64,000 nt of DNA from JAHEYG01 sp040403535 (GTDB lineage Bacteria > Bacteroidota > Bacteroidia > B-17B0 > Aurantibacillaceae): positions 46,105-110,104 of the forward strand of contig JBBAKL010000004.1 in assembly GCA_040403535.1 (NCBI GenBank), written 5' to 3'. Position 1 is the first letter of the stretch. Every line of letters starts with the position of its first letter. Below are positions 7,331 through 15,766 of this stretch, in pieces. The position numbers and the translations under genes are program-made. The notes below the pieces were generated by a model. It was not told where the DNA came from. It saw nothing but the letters and a program-made list of their open reading frames with translations, and did not search any database.

Positions 7331-10147
7331 ATGCCAAAAGATAGCTCGATAAAATCAGTTTTAATTATAGGTTCAGGTCCAATTATTATCGGACAAGCAT
7401 GCGAATTCGATTACTCAGGATCGCAAGCCGCAAAAAGTCTCAGAGAAGAAGGGATTGAGGTTTCTTTAATAAATAGTAATCCGGCCACTATTATGACCGA
7501 TAAAGTGACTGCGGATCATGTTTATTTGTTGCCATTAGACGTAAAATCAATAATAAAGATTTTAGAAGAGCGTAAAATCGATGCCGTATTACCTACCATG
7601 GGCGGACAAACCGCGTTAAATCTCGCTTTAAAATGCGACGACATGGGTATTTGGAAAAAATACGGGGTAAAAATGATTGGTGTTGATATTGATGCTATTA
7701 AAGTAACCGAAGACCGTGATTTATTCCGTATCCGAATGAACGAAATTGGTGTTAATATGGCGCCAAGTAAAATTGCAAAAAGCTTTCTGGAAGGTAAATC
7801 GATTGCGCAAGAATTTGGTTTTCCCTTAGTAATACGCCCATCGTTTACATTAGGCGGAAGCGGTGGTTCTGTAGTTTATGAAAAAGAAAACTTCGATTCT
7901 CTATTAAATCGCGGATTACAAACTTCGCCAATTCACGAGGTGTTAATTGATAAAGCGGTACTAGGTTGGAAAGAATACGAATTAGAATTATTACGGGACA
8001 AGAATGATAATGTTGCTATCATTTGTTCTATCGAAAATTTCGATCCGATGGGTGTACATACCGGTGATAGTATTACGGTAGCTCCGGCTATGACCTTAAG
8101 CGATAGCACTTATCAGAAAATGCGTACTATGGCTATCAAGATGATGCGCAGTATCGGAAATTTTGCCGGCGGATGTAATGTGCAGTTTGCTGTTAGCAAT
8201 GATGCGAAAGAAGAAATTATTGCCATTGAAATTAACCCACGCGTATCGCGTTCATCTGCTTTAGCGAGTAAGGCAACAGGTTATCCTATTGCGCGTATCG
8301 CTTCTAAATTAGCTATTGGTTATACATTAGATGAGTTAATCAATCAAATTACAAAATCAACATCGGCCTATTTTGAGCCAACTTTGGATTATGTCATTGT
8401 AAAAATTCCTCGTTGGAACTTTGACAAATTTAAAGGAACAAATCGCGAATTAGGTTTCCAGATGAAGTCGGTTGGTGAGGTGATGGCGATTGGAAGAAGT
8501 TTTCAGGAGGCATTACAAAAAGCCTGTCAGAGTTTGGAGATTAAGCGTAACGGGTTAGGTGCAGATGGAAAGGAGAACACCAATCAGGCTGAATTATTAA
8601 AAGGTTTAGAGCGTCCGAGCTGGAATCGTTTATTTATGATATACGATGCCATGAAGCTGGGTATATCCATAAAAACCATTCAAAAGTTAACGCAGATTGA
8701 CATCTGGTTTCTTGAGCAAATTGAACAGATGATTGCCATGGAAAAGGAAATTGAAAAACATAATCTTTCAAATATTCCTAAGGATTTATTATATGAAGCT
8801 AAACAAAAAGGTTATGCTGATCGTCAGATCGCGCATCTATTACGTTGCTTAGAGAGTGAAGTTTACAAAAAACGAAGTGAGTTTGGTATAAAGCGCGTTT
8901 ATAAATTAGTAGACACCTGTGCTGCAGAATTTGAAGCTAAAACACCTTATTACTATTCAACCTTTGAAGATGAAAACGAAAGTGTTCGTACAGATAAGAA
9001 AAAAGTAGTGATTTTGGGTAGTGGGCCAAATCGTATCGGGCAGGGAATTGAGTTTGATTACAGTTGTGTGCACGGCGTATTGGCTGCAAAAGAATGCGGT
9101 TACGAAACAATTATGATTAACTGCAATCCGGAAACCGTTAGTACCGATTTTAGTACAGCTGATAAATTATATTTTGAGCCCGTATTTTGGGAACATATAT
9201 ATGATATCATTCAGCATGAAAAACCGGAAGGTGTTATTGTACAATTAGGTGGGCAAACTGCTTTGAAATTAGCAGAGAAATTAGATAAGTACGGAATAAA
9301 AATTATCGGAACTGATTTTAAATCTCTTGATTTAGCTGAAGACCGCGGAAGTTTCTCTACTTTATTAAAAGAGAATAATATTCCTTATCCAAAGTTTGGA
9401 GTTATTACTGATGCAGAGGAAGCTATTGAACTATCTAAGGAATTAGGTTTCCCGTTGTTGGTTCGTCCGAGTTATGTATTGGGCGGACAGAGTATGAAAA
9501 TTGTAATTAATGAGGAAGAGCTAGAGCAACACGTTGTTAAATTATTAAATGATTTACCTGATAATAAAGTGTTGTTAGATCATTTCTTAGATGGTGCAAT
9601 TGAAGCGGAGGCAGATGCAATTTGTGATGGTAGAGACGTATATATAATCGGTATCATGGAGCATATTGAGCCGGCCGGTATTCACTCAGGTGATTCTTAC
9701 GCGGTATTACCTCCGTTCGATTTAAGTGAAAATGTGATTAAACAAATCGAGCAGCATACTAAAACAATTGCCTTGGCTTTAAATACAGTTGGATTAATTA
9801 ATATTCAGTTTGCCGTTAAGGACGAAATCGTGTATATCATTGAAGCAAATCCTCGCGCCAGCCGTACCGTACCGTTTATTGCAAAAGCTTACGATGAGCC
9901 ATATGTAAATTATGCAACTAAAGTAATGTTACGTGATAAAATGGTGAAGGATTTTAAATTTAATCCACGTAAAAAAGGATATGCAATTAAGATTCCTGTA
10001 TTCAGTTATGAGAAATTCCCGGATATACAGAAAGAATTGGGTCCTGAAATGAAAAGTACCGGCGAAGCAATTTATTTTATAGATGATTTATATGATGAAT
10101 ATTTTCAGAATATTTACAGCGAAAGAAATCTCTATCTGAGCAAATAA
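7331..10147 (+). CDS. carB: Carbamoyl-phosphate synthase large subunit lacking the allosteric domain
   Basis: It makes carbamoyl phosphate from bicarbonate, ATP and ammonia delivered by CarA, for pyrimidine and arginine synthesis. Two homologous ATP-grasp halves are visible: the first opens with IIGSGPIIIGQACEFDYSG, the second (from about residue 555) with ILGSGPNRIGQGIEFDYSC, each followed by its own RPS(F/Y)xLGG motif. The protein stops at 938 aa, almost exactly where the E. coli enzyme (1073 aa) begins its C-terminal MGS-like allosteric domain, so UMP/ornithine control through that domain is absent. A similar short form (about 950 aa) occurs in flavobacteria as I recall, so this is probably lineage-typical. 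No carA is adjacent. Confidence 0.95.
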   Translation: MPKDSSIKSVLIIGSGPIIIGQACEFDYSGSQAAKSLREEGIEVSLINSNPATIMTDKVTADHVYLLPLDVKSIIKILEERKIDAVLPTMGGQTALNLALKCDDMGIWKKYGVKMIGVDIDAIKVTEDRDLFRIRMNEIGVNMAPSKIAKSFLEGKSIAQEFGFPLVIRPSFTLGGSGGSVVYEKENFDSLLNRGLQTSPIHEVLIDKAVLGWKEYELELLRDKNDNVAIICSIENFDPMGVHTGDSITVAPAMTLSDSTYQKMRTMAIKMMRSIGNFAGGCNVQFAVSNDAKEEIIAIEINPRVSRSSALASKATGYPIARIASKLAIGYTLDELINQITKSTSAYFEPTLDYVIVKIPRWNFDKFKGTNRELGFQMKSVGEVMAIGRSFQEALQKACQSLEIKRNGLGADGKENTNQAELLKGLERPSWNRLFMIYDAMKLGISIKTIQKLTQIDIWFLEQIEQMIAMEKEIEKHNLSNIPKDLLYEAKQKGYADRQIAHLLRCLESEVYKKRSEFGIKRVYKLVDTCAAEFEAKTPYYYSTFEDENESVRTDKKKVVILGSGPNRIGQGIEFDYSCVHGVLAAKECGYETIMINCNPETVSTDFSTADKLYFEPVFWEHIYDIIQHEKPEGVIVQLGGQTALKLAEKLDKYGIKIIGTDFKSLDLAEDRGSFSTLLKENNIPYPKFGVITDAEEAIELSKELGFPLLVRPSYVLGGQSMKIVINEEELEQHVVKLLNDLPDNKVLLDHFLDGAIEAEADAICDGRDVYIIGIMEHIEPAGIHSGDSYAVLPPFDLSENVIKQIEQHTKTIALALNTVGLINIQFAVKDEIVYIIEANPRASRTVPFIAKAYDEPYVNYATKVMLRDKMVKDFKFNPRKKGYAIKIPVFSYEKFPDIQKELGPEMKSTGEAIYFIDDLYDEYFQNIYSERNLYLSK

Positions 10148-10161
10148 GTAATTATAAATAG

Positions 10162-10190
10162 AAAACCTCGGTTAAAGCCAAGGTTTTTTG
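10162..10190. terminator. Terminator between convergent carB and 10209-10547
   Basis: The arms at 10162-10171 and 10178-10187 form a stem with a 6-nt loop, followed by a T run on the plus strand. The plus-strand stem has one C-A mismatch that becomes a G-U pair on the minus strand, and the minus strand also has a T-rich tail, so it may work in both directions. Confidence 0.6.
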
Positions 10191-10208
10191 TTTTTGGTGA
10201 ATTAATAG

Positions 10209-10547
10209 TTAACCAAATATTTCGTAAAGTCCGTAAAATATAACCAACAAACCAACCGTAGTAAAGCCATACATTACGTAGGTAAAAGAAGTATTGGCGT
10301 AGAAGTTTGAAATGGTAAGAAGAAATCCGGCAAGTAATAAAAGAGAGCCTGTTAAAATAATCATACTTCCCTTTTGGCGTTTACGGGCGTAAAAGATAAG
10401 TTTCACCTCTTTTGTTATTTCAGCTGCTGTAAGCTCATCAGCACCTTCTTTAATCAGGCGTTCGCGAATAGCATCAAAAGATTGATGTTGCCATAGCCAA
10501 AGTATAGCCTTGTGATGTAGTTCTTCGTATTTTTCTGCGTTTAACAT
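10209..10547 (-). CDS. Small two-helix membrane protein, unknown function
   Basis: A 112-aa protein. Residues 1-60 are a soluble alpha-helical segment rich in charged residues (a short domain running through IRERLIKEGADELTA, resembling the helix-turn of small ubiquitin-associated-like modules, but I cannot assign it). Two hydrophobic segments follow, at about 62-82 and 88-108, ending YGLYEIFG. It is convergent with carB and divergent from the DUF4834 gene. I do not recognise a named family. The topology suggests an inner-membrane hairpin with a cytosolic N-terminal domain. Confidence 0.75.
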   Translation of the reverse strand: MLNAEKYEELHHKAILWLWQHQSFDAIRERLIKEGADELTAAEITKEVKLIFYARKRQKGSMIILTGSLLLLAGFLLTISNFYANTSFTYVMYGFTTVGLLVIFYGLYEIFG

Positions 10548-10685
10548 ATAATTACTTAATTATTAGATAAATATATTAAAAAGGTATAAACTTAAACATG
10601 ATATTTCTCAGTAGATTCTATTAAGCAATTTTAACGCGGTAAAACTCCTAATAATTCGGATATTTGTAACGTAAAAAAAGATGCC

Positions 10686-10907
10686 ATGCGCGATATAATT
10701 TGGACCATCATCGTTATTTGGGTAGTTTGGAAATTAATTGATGCTTTCCGTACAATTTCTGCTTCTAAAAATACGAGTGGCAGCTCAGTTAATAACAATA
10801 ATTACAATCAAGATTATAACACTTCCAATTCGTCCGGATCTAAACCAAAAAAAGGAGAACTTAAATCGGATGCTGGTGAATATGTCGATTATGAAGAAGT
10901 GAAATAA
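10686..10907 (+). CDS. DUF4834-like single-span membrane protein
   Basis: A 73-aa protein: one N-terminal transmembrane helix (residues 3-20, IIWTIIVIWVVWKLIDAF), a low-complexity Asn/Ser linker, and an acidic C-terminus ending GEYVDYEEVK. That anchored-linker-GEYVDYEE arrangement fits the DUF4834 family, known essentially only from Bacteroidota and often near mdh, as here (78 nt upstream). The function is unknown. No clear ribosome-binding site is present, as is normal for this genome. Confidence 0.75.
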   Translation: MRDIIWTIIVIWVVWKLIDAFRTISASKNTSGSSVNNNNYNQDYNTSNSSGSKPKKGELKSDAGEYVDYEEVK

Positions 10908-10985
10908 ATTTGATTAAATTCTTACTTCAAATCCTTCAAATCATTTATATTTAAACAAAATTATAAACCTCAATTCTATATTAAA

Positions 10986-11924
10986 ATGAAAGTATCAGTT
11001 ATCGGCGCAGGAAACGTAGGCGCATCATGTGCAGAGTATATTGCATTAAACCGTATTGCCAGTGAAGTGGTGATTTTAGATATTAAAGAAAATTTCGCTG
11101 AAGGTAAGGCATTAGACTTAATGCAAACAGCAACCTTAAATGGTTTCAATACTCGAATCAGCGGAAGCACTAACGATTATACTAAAACAGCTAATAGTGA
11201 TGTTGTAGTAATTACAAGTGGTATTCCACGTAAACCCGGAATGACTCGCGAAGAGTTAATTGGAATCAATGCAGGAATTGTAAAAACCGTAACTGAAAAC
11301 GTATTAAAAAATTCACCTAATGCCATCATTATCGTTGTAAGTAATCCAATGGATACTATGACATATTTAGCGTTAAAAGAAAGTAAATTACCTAAGCAGC
11401 GTGTAATTGGAATGGGTGGTATTTTAGATAGCTCTCGTTTCAAATATTATTTATCTCAAGCGTTAAACGTACCTGCAAGTGATGTTCAGGGATATGTTGT
11501 AGGTGGTCACGGTGATACTACCATGATTCCATTAACACGTTTAGCTACATATAATGGTACTCCTGCATCTAAATATATTGATGGGGAAAAACTAAAGAAA
11601 GTTGCTGCTGATACCATGGTAGGTGGTGCAACTTTAACTGGTATGTTAGGTACTTCTGCATGGTATGCTCCTGGTGCTTCTGTAGCTGCATTAGTTGATA
11701 GCATCGTAAATGATCACAAAAAATTATACACTTGCTGTGTGGCATTAGATGGCGAATACGGACAAAAAGATATTTGCTTAGGTGTACCGGTTGTAGTTGG
11801 TAAAAATGGATGGGAGAAAATTGTTGATTTCAATTTAAACGACGAAGAAAAGGCGGCTTTTGCAAAGAGTGCAGATGCAGTTCGAAATATGAATAATGTA
11901 TTAAGCGAAATTAAAACTGCTTAA
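10986..11924 (+). CDS. mdh: Malate dehydrogenase
   Basis: It interconverts malate and oxaloacetate with NAD in the TCA cycle. The 312 aa are of the LDH-like (MDH type 3) kind: Rossmann motif VIGAGNVGAS at the N-terminus, coenzyme Asp in VILDIKE, substrate arginines in GIPRKPGMTREEL, and the catalytic His in GGHGDTTMIP (about residue 175). The arginine-bearing PRKPGM loop distinguishes it from lactate dehydrogenase. It is a single transcription unit closed by the terminator at 11944-11970. Confidence 0.97.
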   Translation: MKVSVIGAGNVGASCAEYIALNRIASEVVILDIKENFAEGKALDLMQTATLNGFNTRISGSTNDYTKTANSDVVVITSGIPRKPGMTREELIGINAGIVKTVTENVLKNSPNAIIIVVSNPMDTMTYLALKESKLPKQRVIGMGGILDSSRFKYYLSQALNVPASDVQGYVVGGHGDTTMIPLTRLATYNGTPASKYIDGEKLKKVAADTMVGGATLTGMLGTSAWYAPGASVAALVDSIVNDHKKLYTCCVALDGEYGQKDICLGVPVVVGKNGWEKIVDFNLNDEEKAAFAKSADAVRNMNNVLSEIKTA

Positions 11925-11943
11925 TTAATTGTTTCTATAATTT

Positions 11944-11970
11944 AAAAAGGAGGCTTTGGCCTCCTTTTTT
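11944..11970 (+). terminator. Intrinsic terminator of mdh
   Basis: A GGAGGC/GCCTCC stem (11949-11954 with 11959-11964), extended by A-T pairs, closes a TTTG loop and is followed by six T. It lies 20 nt after the mdh stop. Confidence 0.85.
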
Positions 11971-12033
11971 GTTTATACTGTTATAGGTAATGAATAAATC
12001 TTATGAAAAAAAGAATAGTTACTCATTAACAAC

Positions 12034-12912
12034 TTAGAACCCTAAATACCCTTCAATTTTTTTAATAGTTTCTTCACTAAGAATCTCTTTAATCTGATCA
12101 TGGTTTTTAATTAGGCCGTTTTTTCGTCTGTAATTAAAAATAGCTTTTGTTTCGTCGTAACTGATATAAGGATGTGCATTTAATTCTTTGAAATTCTCAG
12201 TATTCAGATTTATTTTGGTAACCATTGTAGTGTTAATAGTTACATAAGACTGAACCATGTTGTATAATGAATCACTGAAACCATAAACCTCTTTAAGTTG
12301 TTCTTTAGAAACGAAACCACCCAATAAACTTCTGTATTTTAAAATTCTTTTAGCATAACCACCGCCAATACCAGGTAAAGGTAATAAACTGATGCTGTCA
12401 GCCGTATTTAGTTCTATTATTTTGATTTCTTTTTTTACAGGTGTCTTTAATAATGTGTTATTTTTTTCAATAGGATTATCTTTTGAAGGGATTAATATAT
12501 AAGGTTCAAGTTTAGTATAGAGGTCATCGGTAACGCCATATACTTTTTTAAGGTCTTCGTTTGTTTTAAATATGGCTCCTTTACTTCTGTATTTTAAAAG
12601 AGTAGTGGCTGTTTTCTCATTGAAACCTAACTGAATGAGTTGTTCTTTCTTTACGGTGTTAGGATTGAAAACAAATAACGCTTCTTTGTCACTTATGCTT
12701 ATTGAATCACTGACGGCGCCCCTGTTTTTTAAAAAAGACAAATCAGTTTTACTAAAATCGGCAATTATAATGTTTTTAGGTTGGATGAAATGATGTAGCA
12801 ACAACCGGATAATAAACAGTAATAAAATAATAAAGCACAATATTAAAATCCCGTTGCGCTGTTGTTTGTTAAAACCAAACCACGAACTTAAGATTTTATG
12901 TAAGTAATTCAT
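12034..12912 (-). CDS. Membrane-anchored protein with three helix-hairpin-helix modules (ComEA-like)
   Basis: A 292-aa protein. One transmembrane helix lies at about residues 22-43 (ILILCFIILLLFIIRLLL). Three HhH repeats related to ComEA/PulK follow: around 85-140 (QLIQLGFNEKTATTLLKYR), 165-225 (LNTADSISLLPLPGIGGGYAKRILKYR) and 230-290. The middle repeat has the canonical LNTA...LPGIG signature of DNA-binding ComEA domains; the other two lack the glycine-rich turn and may be structural. Its start codon overlaps the stop of the upstream permease gene by 4 nt (ATGA), so translation is probably coupled. Non-specific DNA binding at the envelope is plausible but unproven. Confidence 0.85.
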   Translation of the reverse strand: MNYLHKILSSWFGFNKQQRNGILILCFIILLLFIIRLLLHHFIQPKNIIIADFSKTDLSFLKNRGAVSDSISISDKEALFVFNPNTVKKEQLIQLGFNEKTATTLLKYRSKGAIFKTNEDLKKVYGVTDDLYTKLEPYILIPSKDNPIEKNNTLLKTPVKKEIKIIELNTADSISLLPLPGIGGGYAKRILKYRSLLGGFVSKEQLKEVYGFSDSLYNMVQSYVTINTTMVTKINLNTENFKELNAHPYISYDETKAIFNYRRKNGLIKNHDQIKEILSEETIKKIEGYLGF

Positions 12913-14351
12913 GCGGATTTATTTTTCCGGTCAAAGATATAAAATACAGGTATTCCCAGTAAAATAATCAGTACGCCCATTCCTGTATTAAAGGTTTTAT
13001 AGATTAACAAATCCACACAAATAAATCCGGCTAACAAAATATAAAGTACGGGAACAATCGGATAGCCAAATGCCTTATATGGTCGTGGAGTGTTTGGCTC
13101 TTTTTTTCTTAAAACAAATATTCCGGCAATGGTTACAATATAAAATATAAGGGATGCAAAGGTGCAGTAATCTAATAAGTCGCCATACGATCCGCTTAGG
13201 CAAAGCACACTTGCCCAAACTGCCTGATATACCAGAGCTTTTGCAGGCACACCGTTTTTATTAAGTTCTTTTGCTTTATCAAAAAACAAACCATTAGCGG
13301 CCATTGATTGAAACAAACGAGAGCCCGCTAAAATTAATCCGTTGTTGCATCCAAAAGTAGAAACCATGATTAATGCCGCCATTATATATTGTGAGACATT
13401 ACCAAATACAGTAAATAATGCTGCAGTTCCCACACGATCGTTCTGGGCAAACATAATCCCTTTTCCAATCGCGTCTGTTGCATTCGGGTCGCCGTTCATG
13501 GGCAGTAACATTAAGTATGCAACGTTTGCCAAAATATAAATAATGGTAACAAGTGTTGTTCCAATAAATAATCCGAGCGGAATATTGCGTTGTGGTTCTT
13601 TGATTTCTCCTGCAATAAATGTTACGTTATTCCATGCATCGCTGCTGAATAGAGACCCGATAATTGCAACTCCTAAAGCGGCTATTATTCCAAATCCATG
13701 CAAAGGACTGGTTGTTACGTCATTTTCAGTTATAGTTGAACTAAAAGCATGTGTTGCATTAGAAAAATTATCGGTTACAATGTTACTGTTAAAGCCTAAA
13801 ACTAATCCAAGTATAATTAATCCGAAAAGAGCAATTAATTTGGCAGTAGTAAAGACACGCTGAATAAACTTTCCGTTTTGAATACCACGTGTGTTGATCC
13901 ACGTTAAAAAAGCAATCGAAACAATTGCAAGCAACTGAGCGCTGGTAATTTTAAATTTCCCTAATTCAATAAGAACGTTTTTTTCATCAAAAAAATCAAT
14001 AAAAACACCGGTAAACTTTGCGAACGCAACTGCTACGGCTGCAATAACGCCGGTTTGAATAACCAAAAACACAGTCCATCCATAAACAAATGCTGTCATT
14101 CGGCCAAAAGCGCGCTTTAAATAAACAAATTGTCCGCCGGCTTCCGGCATCATGCCCGCTAACTCACCATAACTTAATGCTGCGAATAGTGTAATCACAC
14201 CCGAAAGTAACCAGCATAGCAATAACCAGATGGGCGAACCTAAACTTCGGCTCATATCGGCACTAACAATAAATATCCCCGAACCAATCATGGAACCGGA
14301 TACTAGCATGATTGTGTCAAATAAATTGAGTGTGCGCTGTGGGTTATTCAT
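12909..14351 (-). CDS. APC-superfamily amino acid permease
   Basis: This is an inner-membrane amino acid transporter of 480 aa with about 12 hydrophobic segments. Helix 1 has the family signature MIGSGIFI, helix 2 SYGELAGMMPEAGGQFVYL, and the middle has the usual GSLFSSDAWNNVTFIAGE region. The GSMIGSGIF and PEAGGQ motifs point to the LAT/y+LAT-like bacterial branch; the substrate cannot be read from the sequence. It overlaps the HhH gene downstream by 4 nt. The upstream 14352-14414 gap to the divergent gene is short and contains no good promoter match. Confidence 0.9.
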   Translation of the reverse strand: MNNPQRTLNLFDTIMLVSGSMIGSGIFIVSADMSRSLGSPIWLLLCWLLSGVITLFAALSYGELAGMMPEAGGQFVYLKRAFGRMTAFVYGWTVFLVIQTGVIAAVAVAFAKFTGVFIDFFDEKNVLIELGKFKITSAQLLAIVSIAFLTWINTRGIQNGKFIQRVFTTAKLIALFGLIILGLVLGFNSNIVTDNFSNATHAFSSTITENDVTTSPLHGFGIIAALGVAIIGSLFSSDAWNNVTFIAGEIKEPQRNIPLGLFIGTTLVTIIYILANVAYLMLLPMNGDPNATDAIGKGIMFAQNDRVGTAALFTVFGNVSQYIMAALIMVSTFGCNNGLILAGSRLFQSMAANGLFFDKAKELNKNGVPAKALVYQAVWASVLCLSGSYGDLLDYCTFASLIFYIVTIAGIFVLRKKEPNTPRPYKAFGYPIVPVLYILLAGFICVDLLIYKTFNTGMGVLIILLGIPVFYIFDRKNKSA

Positions 14352-14414
14352 TTATCTGATTAAATTTGTGATCTTAAAGAAACAAATAATTTTTATTATA
14401 AAAAATCCGACTTC

Positions 14415-14963
14415 ATGAAATTAATTAGCGACAGAGTAAGTGTGTTGGATAAAGATGATGTACTAAGTATTGTTATTTTGCCAACCACCGAAAAGAGAAA
14501 ATTAAACTTAATGTTGCTATGGTTATTAGCTTGGACGGCTTGCGGTGTTATTGTATTGTTTAATTATTTCAAATTAAATAATCAGGACGCTAAACTATTT
14601 GTTATAGTGTATTTGTCTTTCTGGTTTTATTTTGAGTACAAAATTGCTCGCGCGTATATCTGGAAAAAATTCGGAAGGGAAAAAATATGGCTTAAGAATG
14701 GCCGCCTTTTCTATCAAAAGGAAATAAATGGTAAAGGAAAAACGAAGGAGTTTGAAATCGAATTAATTAATGATTTAAAATTAATTGAATTAAGTCATGC
14801 CAGTTTTACCGACACTATTAATCAGAGTTTCTGGATAAAAGGAGGGGAGCGCATACAGTTTCACTATCTCTCAAAGATTATCCCTTTTGGTATGCAATTA
14901 AATGATAAGGAAGCTTACGATATCATTCGTGAAATAAAAAATTACGTGAAAAATAAAGCTTAA
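14415..14963 (+). CDS. Two-span membrane protein with a PH-like soluble tail, unknown function
   Basis: A 182-aa protein. Two transmembrane helices lie at about residues 32-50 and 61-80. The C-terminal soluble domain of about 95 residues has alternating hydrophobic strands (REKIWLKNGRLFYQKE..., IQFHYLSKIIPFGMQL) that resemble bacterial PH-like domains. No catalytic motif is visible and I cannot name a family. It is divergent from the permease and convergent with the following outer-membrane-like gene. Confidence 0.75.
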   Translation: MKLISDRVSVLDKDDVLSIVILPTTEKRKLNLMLLWLLAWTACGVIVLFNYFKLNNQDAKLFVIVYLSFWFYFEYKIARAYIWKKFGREKIWLKNGRLFYQKEINGKGKTKEFEIELINDLKLIELSHASFTDTINQSFWIKGGERIQFHYLSKIIPFGMQLNDKEAYDIIREIKNYVKNKA

Positions 14964-14996
14964 TTAAATTTCAAACAATAAAGCGTTTGCAAAATC

Positions 14997-15677
14997 CTAC
15001 CAAATCGCAGGTCCGTATTTTTTTGTGATTTTAGAATTCGGAAACAAGTCAAAAAACAACTGATCAATCCAGAACATGAGTTTGAATGCATAAGTAGGAT
15101 TACTCAACTGTTCGTTCATGGTTTTGTTGTTTTTTAATGCAAAACGATAATTGATGTCAGCGCCTAATCCCAGGAATTTGAAAATTTTAAACTGAGTTGA
15201 AATTCCTGGCTCATAGATCATGAAAAAATACTTAGGTTGTGTGTTTAAGTCGTAACCACTTTTATTCTGAAACCAGGACAAGCCATAACCGGTTTGTATC
15301 GGTACACTTAATTGCCAACGTTTGGTTTTATAAAAAACAAAATCAGCGTAAAAGCATATGTAAGCCAGTTTAAGATGTTTTACGTTTGTGATGGAATTGT
15401 TTAAAGCGTCCTTGTATACTTCATTACGTGTTAAGTTATTTTCTAGCCAGCTTATTCCCCCGCCAAATCTTAGTTTTCTTCGAAATGCGGCTCCAATCCG
15501 AATACCTGTAATGCTTGCCAAATCGTTATTTATAAACGAATACCGCGATTCTAACCGCACGTCGATCGATGCCTTGTTTTTCATCACTGCCTGTAAACTA
15601 TCTAACAATTGAGCCTCGCATGTATAGTTAATACTTAATGAAATTAGAACAGAGATTATGGCAACAATGAGCTTCAC
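14997..15677 (-). CDS. Predicted outer-membrane beta-barrel protein, unknown function
   Basis: A 226-aa protein with a signal peptide (MKLIVAIISVLISLSINYTCEAQ, cleavage after CEA). Amphipathic alternating strands with aromatic girdle residues follow (IGAAFRRKLRFGGGISW, LSVPIQTGYGLSWF, LGLGADINYRFAL), as in small 8-10 strand barrels. It ends KYGPAIW, with no C-terminal sorting domain. It is divergent from recG (89 nt between starts). The function is not recognisable. Confidence 0.75.
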   Translation of the reverse strand: MKLIVAIISVLISLSINYTCEAQLLDSLQAVMKNKASIDVRLESRYSFINNDLASITGIRIGAAFRRKLRFGGGISWLENNLTRNEVYKDALNNSITNVKHLKLAYICFYADFVFYKTKRWQLSVPIQTGYGLSWFQNKSGYDLNTQPKYFFMIYEPGISTQFKIFKFLGLGADINYRFALKNNKTMNEQLSNPTYAFKLMFWIDQLFFDLFPNSKITKKYGPAIW

Positions 15678-15766
15678 TATTCAAAAATAATTGCTAAAAC
15701 AATGTTTATAATTAAATAACGCGGAATTGTATTAACAATACACTTGTAGTAATTTTAAAGAGCTAA

